Assembly: GCA_030604505.1 (NCBI GenBank)
Contig: JAUVVT010000012.1
Coordinates: 1-12,945, forward strand
Origin: a bacterium
Lineage (GTDB): Bacteria > SM23-31 > JAUVVT01
Length of the DNA stretch: 12,945 bases
Direction: 5' to 3'
The notes beneath the pieces are model-generated. The model ran no database searches and was not told the DNA's origin. It worked only from the letters and a program-made list of their open reading frames with translations. The position numbers were made by a program, and so were the translations under genes. Below are positions 1 through 6,800 of this stretch, piece by piece (the stretch's first letter is position 1; every line of letters begins with the position of its first letter).

Positions 1-123
1 CTGCTCTTATTGCCATAATAAACCTATTGTTTTATATGTGATAACATACAAAAATTGTTTCAGAAAGTCAAGTATCTTCAAAAAAAAATTTAATAAATTT
101 CAATAACCAACACCCACAATCTT

Positions 124-807
124 TCAATTATCAGAATAATTTTTCCTCATAATATTAACCAATTGATGTGCTTTTCTAATCGGCTCCGGTATCCTATATT
201 TTTTACAGCAGCTTAGAACTATTCTCCTTGAAAAATCCAATCCTATTCTGTATCCCTGAGAAACAAATACCGGTTTAACATTCTCCCTCGTTCTTAAAAC
301 GATACCAATATTTTTATTGCTGTTAGAAAGATAAGAATAATCACCTTTTCTATTTCCTACTTCGTTATAATCGCCGTATAACTTTTTCTTCGCACATCCA
401 ATCGCAGGGATATCAAGAAAAAGCCCCAGATGAGAAGCAAGACCAATCCCCCTCGGATGTGCTATTCCGTGTCCATCGCATATCACAACATCAGGAATAT
501 TCTTCACCTTCTCAAACGCCTTCAAAAGCACCGGCACTTCCCGAAAGCTCAAAAGACCCGGAACATAAGGAAAGCTGCATTCACAAGCAGCCGTCTGTTC
601 TTCAATCACTCCAAAATCAGGATAGCTAAATATTACTGCAGCCGAAAAAAGAATGCTTTTCCCTTTCTCAAAAGAAACATCAGTCCCGCAAATCTTTTCT
701 ATCTTAAATTCATTATCATCAAAAATTAGCCGCTTTCTCAACCGTTTTTGTATCTCAATCCCTTCCTTTGGAACAATCTCCCAAGGGTGAAGAGGTTTGT
801 ATTTCAT
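124..807 (-). CDS. nfi: Endonuclease V (deoxyinosine 3' endonuclease)
   Basis: Repairs deaminated bases by nicking DNA at the second phosphodiester bond 3' of deoxyinosine, in the cytoplasm with Mg2+. The 227-residue length matches the family (E. coli about 223). Family motifs appear in order: GTDVSF with D43, FPYVPGLLSFRE with Y81 and E90, DGHGIAHPRG with D111 and H117, GCAKKK with K140-K142, and PEPIRKAH with H214. D43, E90, D111 and H214 match the metal-binding and catalytic set of Thermotoga-type Endo V, so an active enzyme is expected. The segment that often reads S-x-G-H reads SQGYRIGLD here (Y187 in the His place), a small departure. The start is the first ATG before the conserved N-terminal PLHPW segment; no Shine-Dalgarno sequence precedes it. 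The gene is last in the visible series, 126 bases downstream of recD2, so it may have its own promoter. Function is near certain from motifs. Confidence 0.95.
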   Translation of the reverse strand: MKYKPLHPWEIVPKEGIEIQKRLRKRLIFDDNEFKIEKICGTDVSFEKGKSILFSAAVIFSYPDFGVIEEQTAACECSFPYVPGLLSFREVPVLLKAFEKVKNIPDVVICDGHGIAHPRGIGLASHLGLFLDIPAIGCAKKKLYGDYNEVGNRKGDYSYLSNSNKNIGIVLRTRENVKPVFVSQGYRIGLDFSRRIVLSCCKKYRIPEPIRKAHQLVNIMRKNYSDN

Positions 808-830
808 ATTATATGTATCTATCCATTTTC

Positions 831-859
831 TTTATCGACTTAAATTTTAAAGTCTTCAA
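831..859 (-). promoter_or_regulatory. Weak sigma70-like promoter candidate ahead of nfi
   Basis: On the minus strand TTGAAG (854-859) is separated by 17 bases from GATAAA (831-836), and the nfi ATG follows 23 bases later. Each box matches the sigma70 consensus at four of six positions. In such AT-rich sequence matches of this quality occur by chance, so this is only a candidate. Confidence 0.22.
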
Positions 860-933
860 CGTCATTTTTAATTTTAATAATTTTTAAAGTCTTTTTTACT
901 CACTATAAAGATATAATAATGAATTTTGAAATT

Positions 934-3090
934 TTATAATCCAGCCATTCTTTCCGCAAGACAGGTATACCGCTTGGATATTTTATTGTTTTTAACAGCA
1001 ATATTTATCGCCTTTGCCGTTCCGATAAGTATTATTAATTCCTTTGCGCGTGTAATCGCAGTATACAGCAGATTTCTCTGAAGCATAATGAAATGCTGGG
1101 TTGTAATAGGCATTATTACCGCTTTATATTCCGATCCCTGACTTTTATGGACGGTTGTTGCATACGCAAGGACTATGTCATCAAGCTCCTTAAAGTCATA
1201 CAAAACCCTCCGCAGGTCATATTCAACATCAATCTGCTGATATTCAGAATCAATTGCTTTAATCCTTCCAATATCACCATTAAAAACATCCTTGTCATAA
1301 TTATTTCTAATCTGCATAACCTTATCTCCGACCCTGAATCTCTTCTCACCCCTCCTTAATTCCTTTTTCTTAGCATTAAGAGCATCCTGAAGGATTGTAT
1401 TAAGATTATTTGCTCCGGTATCCCCCTTATACATAGGAGTCAAAACCTGAATATCACTGATAGGATTATAACCATATCTATTCGGAAGTCTTTTAATACA
1501 TAAGTCTTTGATAATTTCAGGTATCTTTGAATAATCATCTTCCTTTATGAGAAAAAAAGTATCTTCATTACGGTTGCTGATATTGGGGAACTCACCATTA
1601 TTTACTCTGTGGGCATTTGAAACAATATCGCTTTTTTCTGTTTGACGGAAGATTTGGTCAAGCTTTACCAATTCGACAGTCTGTGAATCAATAATATCTC
1701 TCAGAACATTTCCCGGTCCTACTGAGGGAAGCTGGTCGGAATCACCAACAATCACAATCCTCGATTTAACCGAAATCCCGCCAAGAAGGTCATTCATCAG
1801 ATATGTATCTATCATTGAACCTTCATCAATTATAATCAAATCGTCTGACAATTGATTATTCGGATTGATAGTAAATTGATTATTTCTCGGATTAAACTCC
1901 AATAATCTGTGAATAGTCTTTGCTTTTCTGCCTGTAGTCTCTTCAAGTTTTTTCGCAGCTCTTCCTGTAGGAGCTGCAAGTGTGATTCGCAATCCCTTAT
2001 CATGAAAAAGACCGATTATTCCCTTGACAGTTGTTGTTTTACCCGTACCGGGACCACCTGTCATAACAAGAACACGATTGTTAAAACTCTTGATTATTGC
2101 TTCTTTCTGCATCTCCGTAAATTTTATACTTTGAAATATTTCGACTCTATCTATATATTCTTTCAATTCCTTCGGCTCAATCCTTTTTACAGGATTCTGC
2201 AGCATCCTTTTCAATTTTTCGGCAATTGAAATTTCCGCCCTGTATAAACCGGGCAGATAAATCCTTTCAGAATCCTTAATAATCTTATTCTCGGCTAAAA
2301 GCTGTTCAATCCCTTCCTTTATTAAAGATTCATCCACTGAAAGAAGCTGTTCTCCTTTCTCTATTATTTCTTCTTCAGGAAGGTAAACATGTCCCTCATT
2401 GGTTGATTCAAATAAAATATAAATAATTCCAGCCTTGATTCTGCTTATGGCGTTCTCATCATACCCTATATCCTTCGCTATCTTATCTGCTGTCCCAAAG
2501 CCAATCCCATGAATTTCATATATTAATTGATATGGGTCGTTCTTTACTATATTAATTGATTTTTTACCGAACTTACTAAATATCTTAATCGCATGGCTGG
2601 TGCTTATATTATGAGACGAAAGAAAAATCATCACATCCTTTATCGCTCTGTGCTCTTCCCATCCGCTGCGTATCATCTCAACGCGCTTATTTGCAATTCC
2701 GTCCACATCAGCAAGCTTATCAATCTCATTTTCAATTACATCAAGCGTTTTTAATTTGAAATGATTAACTATCCTTTTAGCTGTAACTGGACCAATTCCC
2801 TTGATTATTCCGGAACCTAAAAATTTTACAATCCCTTCAATAGTAACAGGATAAACCGTATTGTGTTCCGCTGCATTGAACTGATAACCATACTGGGGAT
2901 GATTAATCCACTCTCCCCATACTTCAATTGTTTCCCCGACATTTATAGATGGAAAATATCCGGTAACCGTAACAACTTTTTTCCGCCGCTGTTTTATCTC
3001 CAACTTCAATACAGAATAATTATTCTCAGTATTCTGATATGTAATCCTCTCCACAACACCCGTTAATTTTTCCTTTTCAATCTCAGCCAT
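934..3090 (-). CDS. recD2: RecD2-type ATP-dependent 5'-3' DNA helicase (RecD/TraA family)
   Basis: Superfamily 1B helicase that unwinds DNA 5' to 3' in repair and replication-fork maintenance, acting without RecBC. The 718 residues fit the RecD2 length (about 720-800). An N-terminal OB-like segment (about 8-80) is followed by tandem helix-hairpin-helix segments (about 85-205), the hallmark separating RecD2 from RecD. Helicase motifs follow: Q residue near 328, Walker A GGPGTGKT (345-352), Ia APTGRAAKKL (373-382), KTIHRLLE (391-398), Walker B IDEGSM (421-426, with Gly where Ala or Val is common), III GDSDQLPSVGPG (449-460), DQIFRQ (478-483), V VHKSQGSEY (647-655) and VI LLYTAITRAK (674-683). 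All look intact. The start is supported by AGAGGA five bases before the ATG. No recB or recC is visible, which agrees with RecD2. The gene follows the SPOR gene by 55 bases and precedes another repair gene, nfi. Confidence 0.95.
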   Translation of the reverse strand: MAEIEKEKLTGVVERITYQNTENNYSVLKLEIKQRRKKVVTVTGYFPSINVGETIEVWGEWINHPQYGYQFNAAEHNTVYPVTIEGIVKFLGSGIIKGIGPVTAKRIVNHFKLKTLDVIENEIDKLADVDGIANKRVEMIRSGWEEHRAIKDVMIFLSSHNISTSHAIKIFSKFGKKSINIVKNDPYQLIYEIHGIGFGTADKIAKDIGYDENAISRIKAGIIYILFESTNEGHVYLPEEEIIEKGEQLLSVDESLIKEGIEQLLAENKIIKDSERIYLPGLYRAEISIAEKLKRMLQNPVKRIEPKELKEYIDRVEIFQSIKFTEMQKEAIIKSFNNRVLVMTGGPGTGKTTTVKGIIGLFHDKGLRITLAAPTGRAAKKLEETTGRKAKTIHRLLEFNPRNNQFTINPNNQLSDDLIIIDEGSMIDTYLMNDLLGGISVKSRIVIVGDSDQLPSVGPGNVLRDIIDSQTVELVKLDQIFRQTEKSDIVSNAHRVNNGEFPNISNRNEDTFFLIKEDDYSKIPEIIKDLCIKRLPNRYGYNPISDIQVLTPMYKGDTGANNLNTILQDALNAKKKELRRGEKRFRVGDKVMQIRNNYDKDVFNGDIGRIKAIDSEYQQIDVEYDLRRVLYDFKELDDIVLAYATTVHKSQGSEYKAVIMPITTQHFIMLQRNLLYTAITRAKELIILIGTAKAINIAVKNNKISKRYTCLAERMAGL

Positions 3091-3099
3091 ATAATTCCT

Positions 3100-3120
3100 C
3101 TTACTTCAAAAAGAAGCAAG
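3100..3120 (-). promoter_or_regulatory. Hairpin abutting the recD2 ribosome binding site
   Basis: In the minus-strand RNA, CUUGCUUC pairs with GAAGUAAG across a five-U loop, giving eight pairs including one G-U. The 3' arm ends at the first G before the AGGA of the recD2 Shine-Dalgarno sequence. No U-run follows on the minus strand, so it is not a standard terminator of the SPOR gene. It could modulate recD2 initiation or mRNA ends; the role is an inference. Confidence 0.4.
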
Positions 3121-3145
3121 TCGGACATTTTTTTTTAAAAGGTTT

Positions 3146-3922
3146 TTATCTGATTTGTACAGGTACGTAATTAATCTTTAATTTCCGTTTTATAATTTCC
3201 CCGTTTCTCTTTGCAGTATCAATATCATTGAAACTCCCAAGCCAGACTCTATATTGCCGTCTCCCTTTAACAACCACTGCATTAATAGTTACATTCTTAT
3301 AACCATTCTTAATCAGATAATCTGCTCTTCTTTCCGCATTATTTTTACTGCTGAATGCTCCAAATTGGATTACATATTTTCCTGTTCTCGCGGCGGGTTT
3401 TTCTCGGATAATACGTGTTGCTTTAGACGGTTTCTCATCAGGCTTGCTTGTTTCTTCTGGTGGGGCGGATGCCGGTTTAACCTTGTTACCATATACATTT
3501 CTTATAAGTTTTAGTTGTTCACCGGCTTTCTTTACATAAAGAGAATTAGGGAAATCATCTATAATCCTGTGAAGAATTTCCGATGACTTCACATAAAGTC
3601 CCTTAATATAATAATACTGTGCCACCCTCCATAGAGATTTAACAGCGGTAAGACTCTTCGAATCTTTTTCTATAACAATATTATACATCACCAAAGCTTT
3701 TTCGGCATCTTTCTCAATCAATGCCTTCAGATATAATGCAGCAGCTGTTTCTTTTTCTTCACCGGAAAGATTATCTATCGCAGCTCTAAGCTTATCAAAT
3801 TGATACGTATCAGCATATTTTATCAGCAATTCCAAATTCTGTGAATATAAATCATCTATTAATAAGTTGAAAATTATACCTAAAAAAATAAACGAACATA
3901 AATAAAATTTAAATATTTTCAT
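3146..3922 (-). CDS. Secreted TPR and SPOR-domain protein
   Basis: Predicted periplasmic or envelope protein of 258 residues. Residues 1-27 look like a signal peptide: Lys at 2 and 5, a hydrophobic core, then LYS-QN as probable cleavage site; Cys9 lies inside the core and is not a lipobox. Residues about 60-142 form tetratricopeptide-like helix pairs (alternating Ala, Tyr and Leu positions, ending in a segment like DDFPNSLYVKKAGEQL). Residues about 147-178 are a Pro/Lys/Glu linker. Residues 181-258 are a SPOR domain: KYVIQFGAFSSKNNAER at the start and YRVWLGSFNDIDTAKRN in the second half. SPOR domains bind glycan strands lacking stem peptides, often at division septa, so a role in peptidoglycan or division-site scaffolding is likely but the exact partner is unknown. 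The ATG chosen gives a complete signal peptide; no Shine-Dalgarno sequence is visible. It is 162 bases after miaB and 55 before recD2, and shares no evident pathway with either. Confidence 0.85.
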   Translation of the reverse strand: MKIFKFYLCSFIFLGIIFNLLIDDLYSQNLELLIKYADTYQFDKLRAAIDNLSGEEKETAAALYLKALIEKDAEKALVMYNIVIEKDSKSLTAVKSLWRVAQYYYIKGLYVKSSEILHRIIDDFPNSLYVKKAGEQLKLIRNVYGNKVKPASAPPEETSKPDEKPSKATRIIREKPAARTGKYVIQFGAFSSKNNAERRADYLIKNGYKNVTINAVVVKGRRQYRVWLGSFNDIDTAKRNGEIIKRKLKINYVPVQIR

Positions 3923-3965
3923 ATTTTTGTAATTATGACTTATTCAATAAAAAGCAAAGTTTAAA

Positions 3966-3994
3966 GATATAATCTGATTTACTCACAGGTCCAA
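3966..3994 (-). promoter_or_regulatory. Weak promoter candidate ahead of the SPOR gene
   Basis: On the minus strand TTGGAC (3989-3994) is followed after 17 bases by TATATC (3966-3971). The -10 box matches TATAAT at four of six positions; the -35 box keeps TTG only. The -35 box overlaps the outer arm of the palindrome at 3991-4038. The same TATATCTTTA text recurs upstream of nfi. Spacing is ideal but the boxes are poor, so the call is tentative. Confidence 0.25.
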
Positions 3995-4069
3995 CTTTCA
4001 TCATTCTGAATCTGTTTCAGAATCTATCATAAAGTTGGTAAAATCCCACAAAGTTTCAGGATAGAATGA
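3991..4069. repeat. Nested palindrome, REP-like or MITE-like intergenic element
   Basis: Outer arms CCAACTTT (3991-3998) and AAAGTTGG (4031-4038) are perfect inverted copies. Inside them ATTCTGAA (4003-4010) and TTCAGAAT (4016-4023) form a perfect eight-pair stem with a five-base loop. A second, offset pair, TCATTCT (4001-4007) and AGAATGA (4063-4069), gives terminal inverted repeats to a 69-base unit. The CTGAA...TTCAG core resembles dispersed palindromes I recall from FCB-group genomes. No U-run follows on the minus strand, so simple termination of miaB is less likely, though the fold could protect its mRNA 3' end. There is only one copy in this window, so the dispersed-repeat call is an inference. 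Confidence 0.5.
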
Positions 4070-4084
4070 GAATATTAACAGAAT

Positions 4085-5374
4085 TTATCCAACAAGTTCT
4101 CCAAATAAAGTTTGGCTTGTTGCATCTTTGATAATAACAGGAACTATCGTACCGGCAGACAAATTATTCTGCTTTAATACAACCTTCTTAAATCCCCCGG
4201 TTCTGCCGAACACTTCAGAATCCGACCTTCTGCTCTTTCCTTCAATCATAATATCGGTTACCTTTCCTATCCACTCTCTATTCTTTTTCAATGAGACCTC
4301 TCTTATAATCTCACTTATCTCCGCAAGTCTGCTGATTTTGACATCTTCAGAAACATCATCCTTCAATCCAAATGCTTCTGTCTTATCTCTCGGAGAATAT
4401 TTAAAAGTAAAGGCACTGTCAAATTCCACTTTTTTTACAAGTTCAATAGTAGCCCTGTGGTCATCTTCGGTTTCACCGGGAAATCCGGAAATAATATCGG
4501 TTGTAAGCGATAAATCTTTTATTTTAGACATTGACTTTTCCACAAGTCCGATATACTTCTCAACAGTATAATTTCTTTTCATTGCTTCAAGTATCCTATT
4601 AGAACCTGACTGGACAGGCAGATGCAAATATGGACAAACATTTTCTCTCTCAGCCATAACATCAATCAAACCATCAGATAGATTCATAGGATGTGAAGTA
4701 GCAAATCTTATCCTCTTCAAATTCTCAATTTCACTCACTCTTTTCAAAAGCTTCGGAAAATCTGTCCCCTGATAATTATACGAATTAACATTCTGACCAA
4801 GCAGAGTAATCTCCTTAAATCCTTCATCCAGGAGTTTCTCTATCTCATCAATAATACTTTCAATCGAACGGCTTCTTTCCTTGCCGCGGGTAAAGGGCAC
4901 TATGCAATATGAACACTCTTCATTACATCCTCTCGAAATCGCAACATAGGCAGTAACACCATCTTTCCTTAGCGGAAATATATCGGTATAGGTTTCGTAT
5001 TCCTTATACTCAACATTTTTATATCTCTTCCTGTTTTTCAGGAATTCAGGAAGTTTCCTATATGAATCAGGTCCCAAAACCAGGTCGACATAAGTATTAT
5101 CCTCAAAAATTTTATCCCCAAGGTGCCGCGACATACATCCCAGCACACCTAAAATCAACTCCGGTTTTCTCCTCTTCAAACTCTGGAGCTGGCTGATGTT
5201 GCTCAAAGCTCTGTTTTCAGCGTGTTCTCTGACAGAACATGTGTTAACAAGTATAACATCTGCCTTCTCGATATCATCGGTCATTTCAAAACCATCACTA
5301 TTAAGCAGTCCGGAAACAAGTTCCGAATCATATTTATTCATCTGACAGCCGAATGTCTTTATATATACTTTCAT
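4085..5374 (-). CDS. miaB: tRNA-2-methylthio-N6-dimethylallyladenosine synthase MiaB
   Basis: Radical-SAM methylthiotransferase that adds the 2-methylthio group to i6A at position 37 of tRNAs reading codons that start with U, improving decoding and frame maintenance. The 429 residues show the three-domain plan. The UPF0004 domain has C10 (TFGCQMN), C46 (NTCSVRE) and C80 (LGCMS) for the auxiliary 4Fe-4S cluster. The radical-SAM domain has C150-x3-C154-x2-C157 in SRGCNEECSYCIVPFTRG. A C-terminal TRAM domain (about 366-429) binds tRNA. TFGCQMN and the RGCNEECSYC text mark MiaB rather than MtaB or RimO. The start is the only one that gives the canonical MKVYIKTFGCQMN opening, although no Shine-Dalgarno sequence precedes it. 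It lies 88 bases downstream of its paralogue mtaB. MiaA, which makes its substrate, is not in the window. Confidence 0.96.
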   Translation of the reverse strand: MKVYIKTFGCQMNKYDSELVSGLLNSDGFEMTDDIEKADVILVNTCSVREHAENRALSNISQLQSLKRRKPELILGVLGCMSRHLGDKIFEDNTYVDLVLGPDSYRKLPEFLKNRKRYKNVEYKEYETYTDIFPLRKDGVTAYVAISRGCNEECSYCIVPFTRGKERSRSIESIIDEIEKLLDEGFKEITLLGQNVNSYNYQGTDFPKLLKRVSEIENLKRIRFATSHPMNLSDGLIDVMAERENVCPYLHLPVQSGSNRILEAMKRNYTVEKYIGLVEKSMSKIKDLSLTTDIISGFPGETEDDHRATIELVKKVEFDSAFTFKYSPRDKTEAFGLKDDVSEDVKISRLAEISEIIREVSLKKNREWIGKVTDIMIEGKSRRSDSEVFGRTGGFKKVVLKQNNLSAGTIVPVIIKDATSQTLFGELVG

Positions 5375-5399
5375 AGATAGTTTACAAACTGCGATTTAC

Positions 5400-5428
5400 A
5401 ATTTATCCCGAATAACCGGGAGCAAATT
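5400..5428. repeat. Imperfect hairpin in the mtaB-miaB gap
   Basis: AATTT (5400-5404) pairs with AAATT (5424-5428), and CCCG (5407-5410) pairs with CGGG (5417-5420) around a six-base loop, with a small internal loop between the stems. On the minus strand it falls 39 bases downstream of mtaB and 26 bases before the miaB ATG, with no U-run. It could be an mRNA processing or attenuation structure, or simply chance. Confidence 0.3.
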
Positions 5429-5462
5429 ATAAATTTTCACTTTTGTTAAATCACTAAAACAT

Positions 5463-6755
5463 TCAATTCAAAATCTCACCCGTTGCATAAGAATCCTCAG
5501 ATTTTACTATTTTTACCTTTTTTAAACTATTCTTGAGGTTTTCTCCCTTACACCTTACCCTTATATAATTCGATGAAAATCCGCAAAAAATATTTTTTTC
5601 TTCTTCGGTTTCAAAAATTATCTCTTCATTCCTTCCGACATTTTTCTGCAGGAAGTCGTGTTTCTTTTCCAGAGCAGCATCTCTTAAAATACGGCTTCTT
5701 TCTTTTATCTCACCGACGTTAACCTTATGATTATAATTATACGCTTCTGTACCATTTCTTTCGGAATATGTAAAAATATGCATATATGAAAAGGGAATCT
5801 CAGAAACTAACCTTAATGTATTCTCAAAGTTTTTCTTCTCTTCTCCGGGAAATCCAACCATAACATCCGTTCCGAGTCCTATACAGGGAATCTTTTCAAC
5901 AATCTTATCAATCTGATTTTTATAATATTCAGGTGTATATTTTCTCTTCATTAAAGACAAAACCTTGCCATCACCGCTCTGAAGAGGAATATGCAAATGC
6001 TTGCAGATTTTTTTTGAATTCGCAATTAAATCAATAAATTCATCATCTATCTTATTGACCTCAATAGAGCTCAGTCTGATTCTGGGAATAACATCTATGC
6101 TCACTAACTTCTTGAGCAATGCTGTAAGATTCCCGCAAAGTTTATCACTATATTCAGCAAGATTAACAGCGGTTAGAACAATTTCATTAAAACCGGAATT
6201 TGCAAGCTTGATTGCCTGTTTGATAATTTGGGAAGAACTTCTACTGCGGCTGCGCCCTCTTGCATAAGGAACTATACAATATGAGCAGAAATAATCACAC
6301 CCATCTTGAATCTTCAAAAAAGCCCTTGTGCGGTCTGTTGAATATCCGTTGCCTTCATCATTATAAGTTTGACAATTATTTTCAGACCTTTTTATGAATA
6401 TTCTATCCGTCTCATAATAATCATCAAGAAAATCCAACACATTAAATTTATCCCCGGAACCAAGTATCATATTGACCCCGGGGATATTACTAATCTCTTC
6501 AGCATTAATCTGAGAATAACATCCGACAACAATAATATATGCATCCAAAGAGGATTTGATTGCCCGCCGAATTGCCTGACGCGATTTATATTCGGCACTC
6601 TGGGTAACCATGCATGTATTAATCAGTGATACATCCGCCTTCTCTCCAAACTTTACTACAGAATACCCTCTCTTTATAAATCTATTTTTTATACTATCAG
6701 TCTCATATTGATTTAATTTACATCCCAGTGTATAAAAAGATACCCTTTTTTTCAT
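5463..6755 (-). CDS. mtaB: tRNA (N6-threonylcarbamoyladenosine37-C2) methylthiotransferase MtaB
   Basis: Radical-SAM enzyme converting t6A to ms2t6A at position 37 of tRNAs reading codons that start with A. The 430 residues contain the UPF0004 cysteines C12 (TLGCKLNQYE), C48 (NTCMVT) and C79 (VGCYSQ), the radical-SAM triad C153-x3-C157-x2-C160 in DGCDYFCSYCIVPYARG, and a TRAM-like C-terminal segment (about 365-430). TLGCKLNQYE and DGCDYFCSYC are the signatures that separate MtaB from MiaB (TFGCQMN, RGCNEECSYC) and from RimO. The start gives the standard opening, but only AT-rich sequence precedes it, with no Shine-Dalgarno sequence. It follows rpsA by 45 bases and precedes miaB by 88, probably one transcript. 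Confidence 0.95.
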   Translation of the reverse strand: MKKRVSFYTLGCKLNQYETDSIKNRFIKRGYSVVKFGEKADVSLINTCMVTQSAEYKSRQAIRRAIKSSLDAYIIVVGCYSQINAEEISNIPGVNMILGSGDKFNVLDFLDDYYETDRIFIKRSENNCQTYNDEGNGYSTDRTRAFLKIQDGCDYFCSYCIVPYARGRSRSRSSSQIIKQAIKLANSGFNEIVLTAVNLAEYSDKLCGNLTALLKKLVSIDVIPRIRLSSIEVNKIDDEFIDLIANSKKICKHLHIPLQSGDGKVLSLMKRKYTPEYYKNQIDKIVEKIPCIGLGTDVMVGFPGEEKKNFENTLRLVSEIPFSYMHIFTYSERNGTEAYNYNHKVNVGEIKERSRILRDAALEKKHDFLQKNVGRNEEIIFETEEEKNIFCGFSSNYIRVRCKGENLKNSLKKVKIVKSEDSYATGEILN

Positions 6756-6777
6756 TTACTAAAATAATATTTAACCC

Positions 6778-6796
6778 GAAATATTTTTAATATTTC
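6778..6796. repeat. AT-rich perfect palindrome just after rpsA
   Basis: GAAATATT (6778-6785) and AATATTTC (6789-6796) are perfect inverted copies around a three-base loop, beginning four bases after the rpsA stop codon in transcript direction. All pairs but the outermost are A-T and no U-run follows, so it is at best a weak terminator or an mRNA end-protecting stem between rpsA and mtaB. Confidence 0.3.
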
Positions 6797-6800
6797 TATA

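Noticed and set aside
1..16. A minus-strand ATG at 14-16 (Met-Ala-Ile-Arg-Ala) that could begin the next gene.
   Set aside because: Only five codons remain before the edge and the upstream AGG is weak; it cannot be supported without more sequence.
2..103. A plus-strand open stretch from the left edge with a Cys-x-x-Cys near its start.
   Set aside because: It has only 33 codons in AT-rich DNA, on the strand opposite to every gene, with no extended family match; chance is likely.
808..813. TATAAT directly in front of the nfi ATG as a -10 box.
   Set aside because: Transcription from it would start inside the coding region, downstream of the well-supported ATG.
3113..3136. Stem followed by a T-run on the plus strand, resembling a terminator.
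   Set aside because: No plus-strand gene leads into it, and the T-run begins several bases after the stem; for minus-strand transcription the run is on the wrong side.
4128..4571. A 147-residue plus-strand open frame opposite miaB.
   Set aside because: It is the antisense of the conserved miaB frame, has biased Ser/Thr composition and no recognisable domain.
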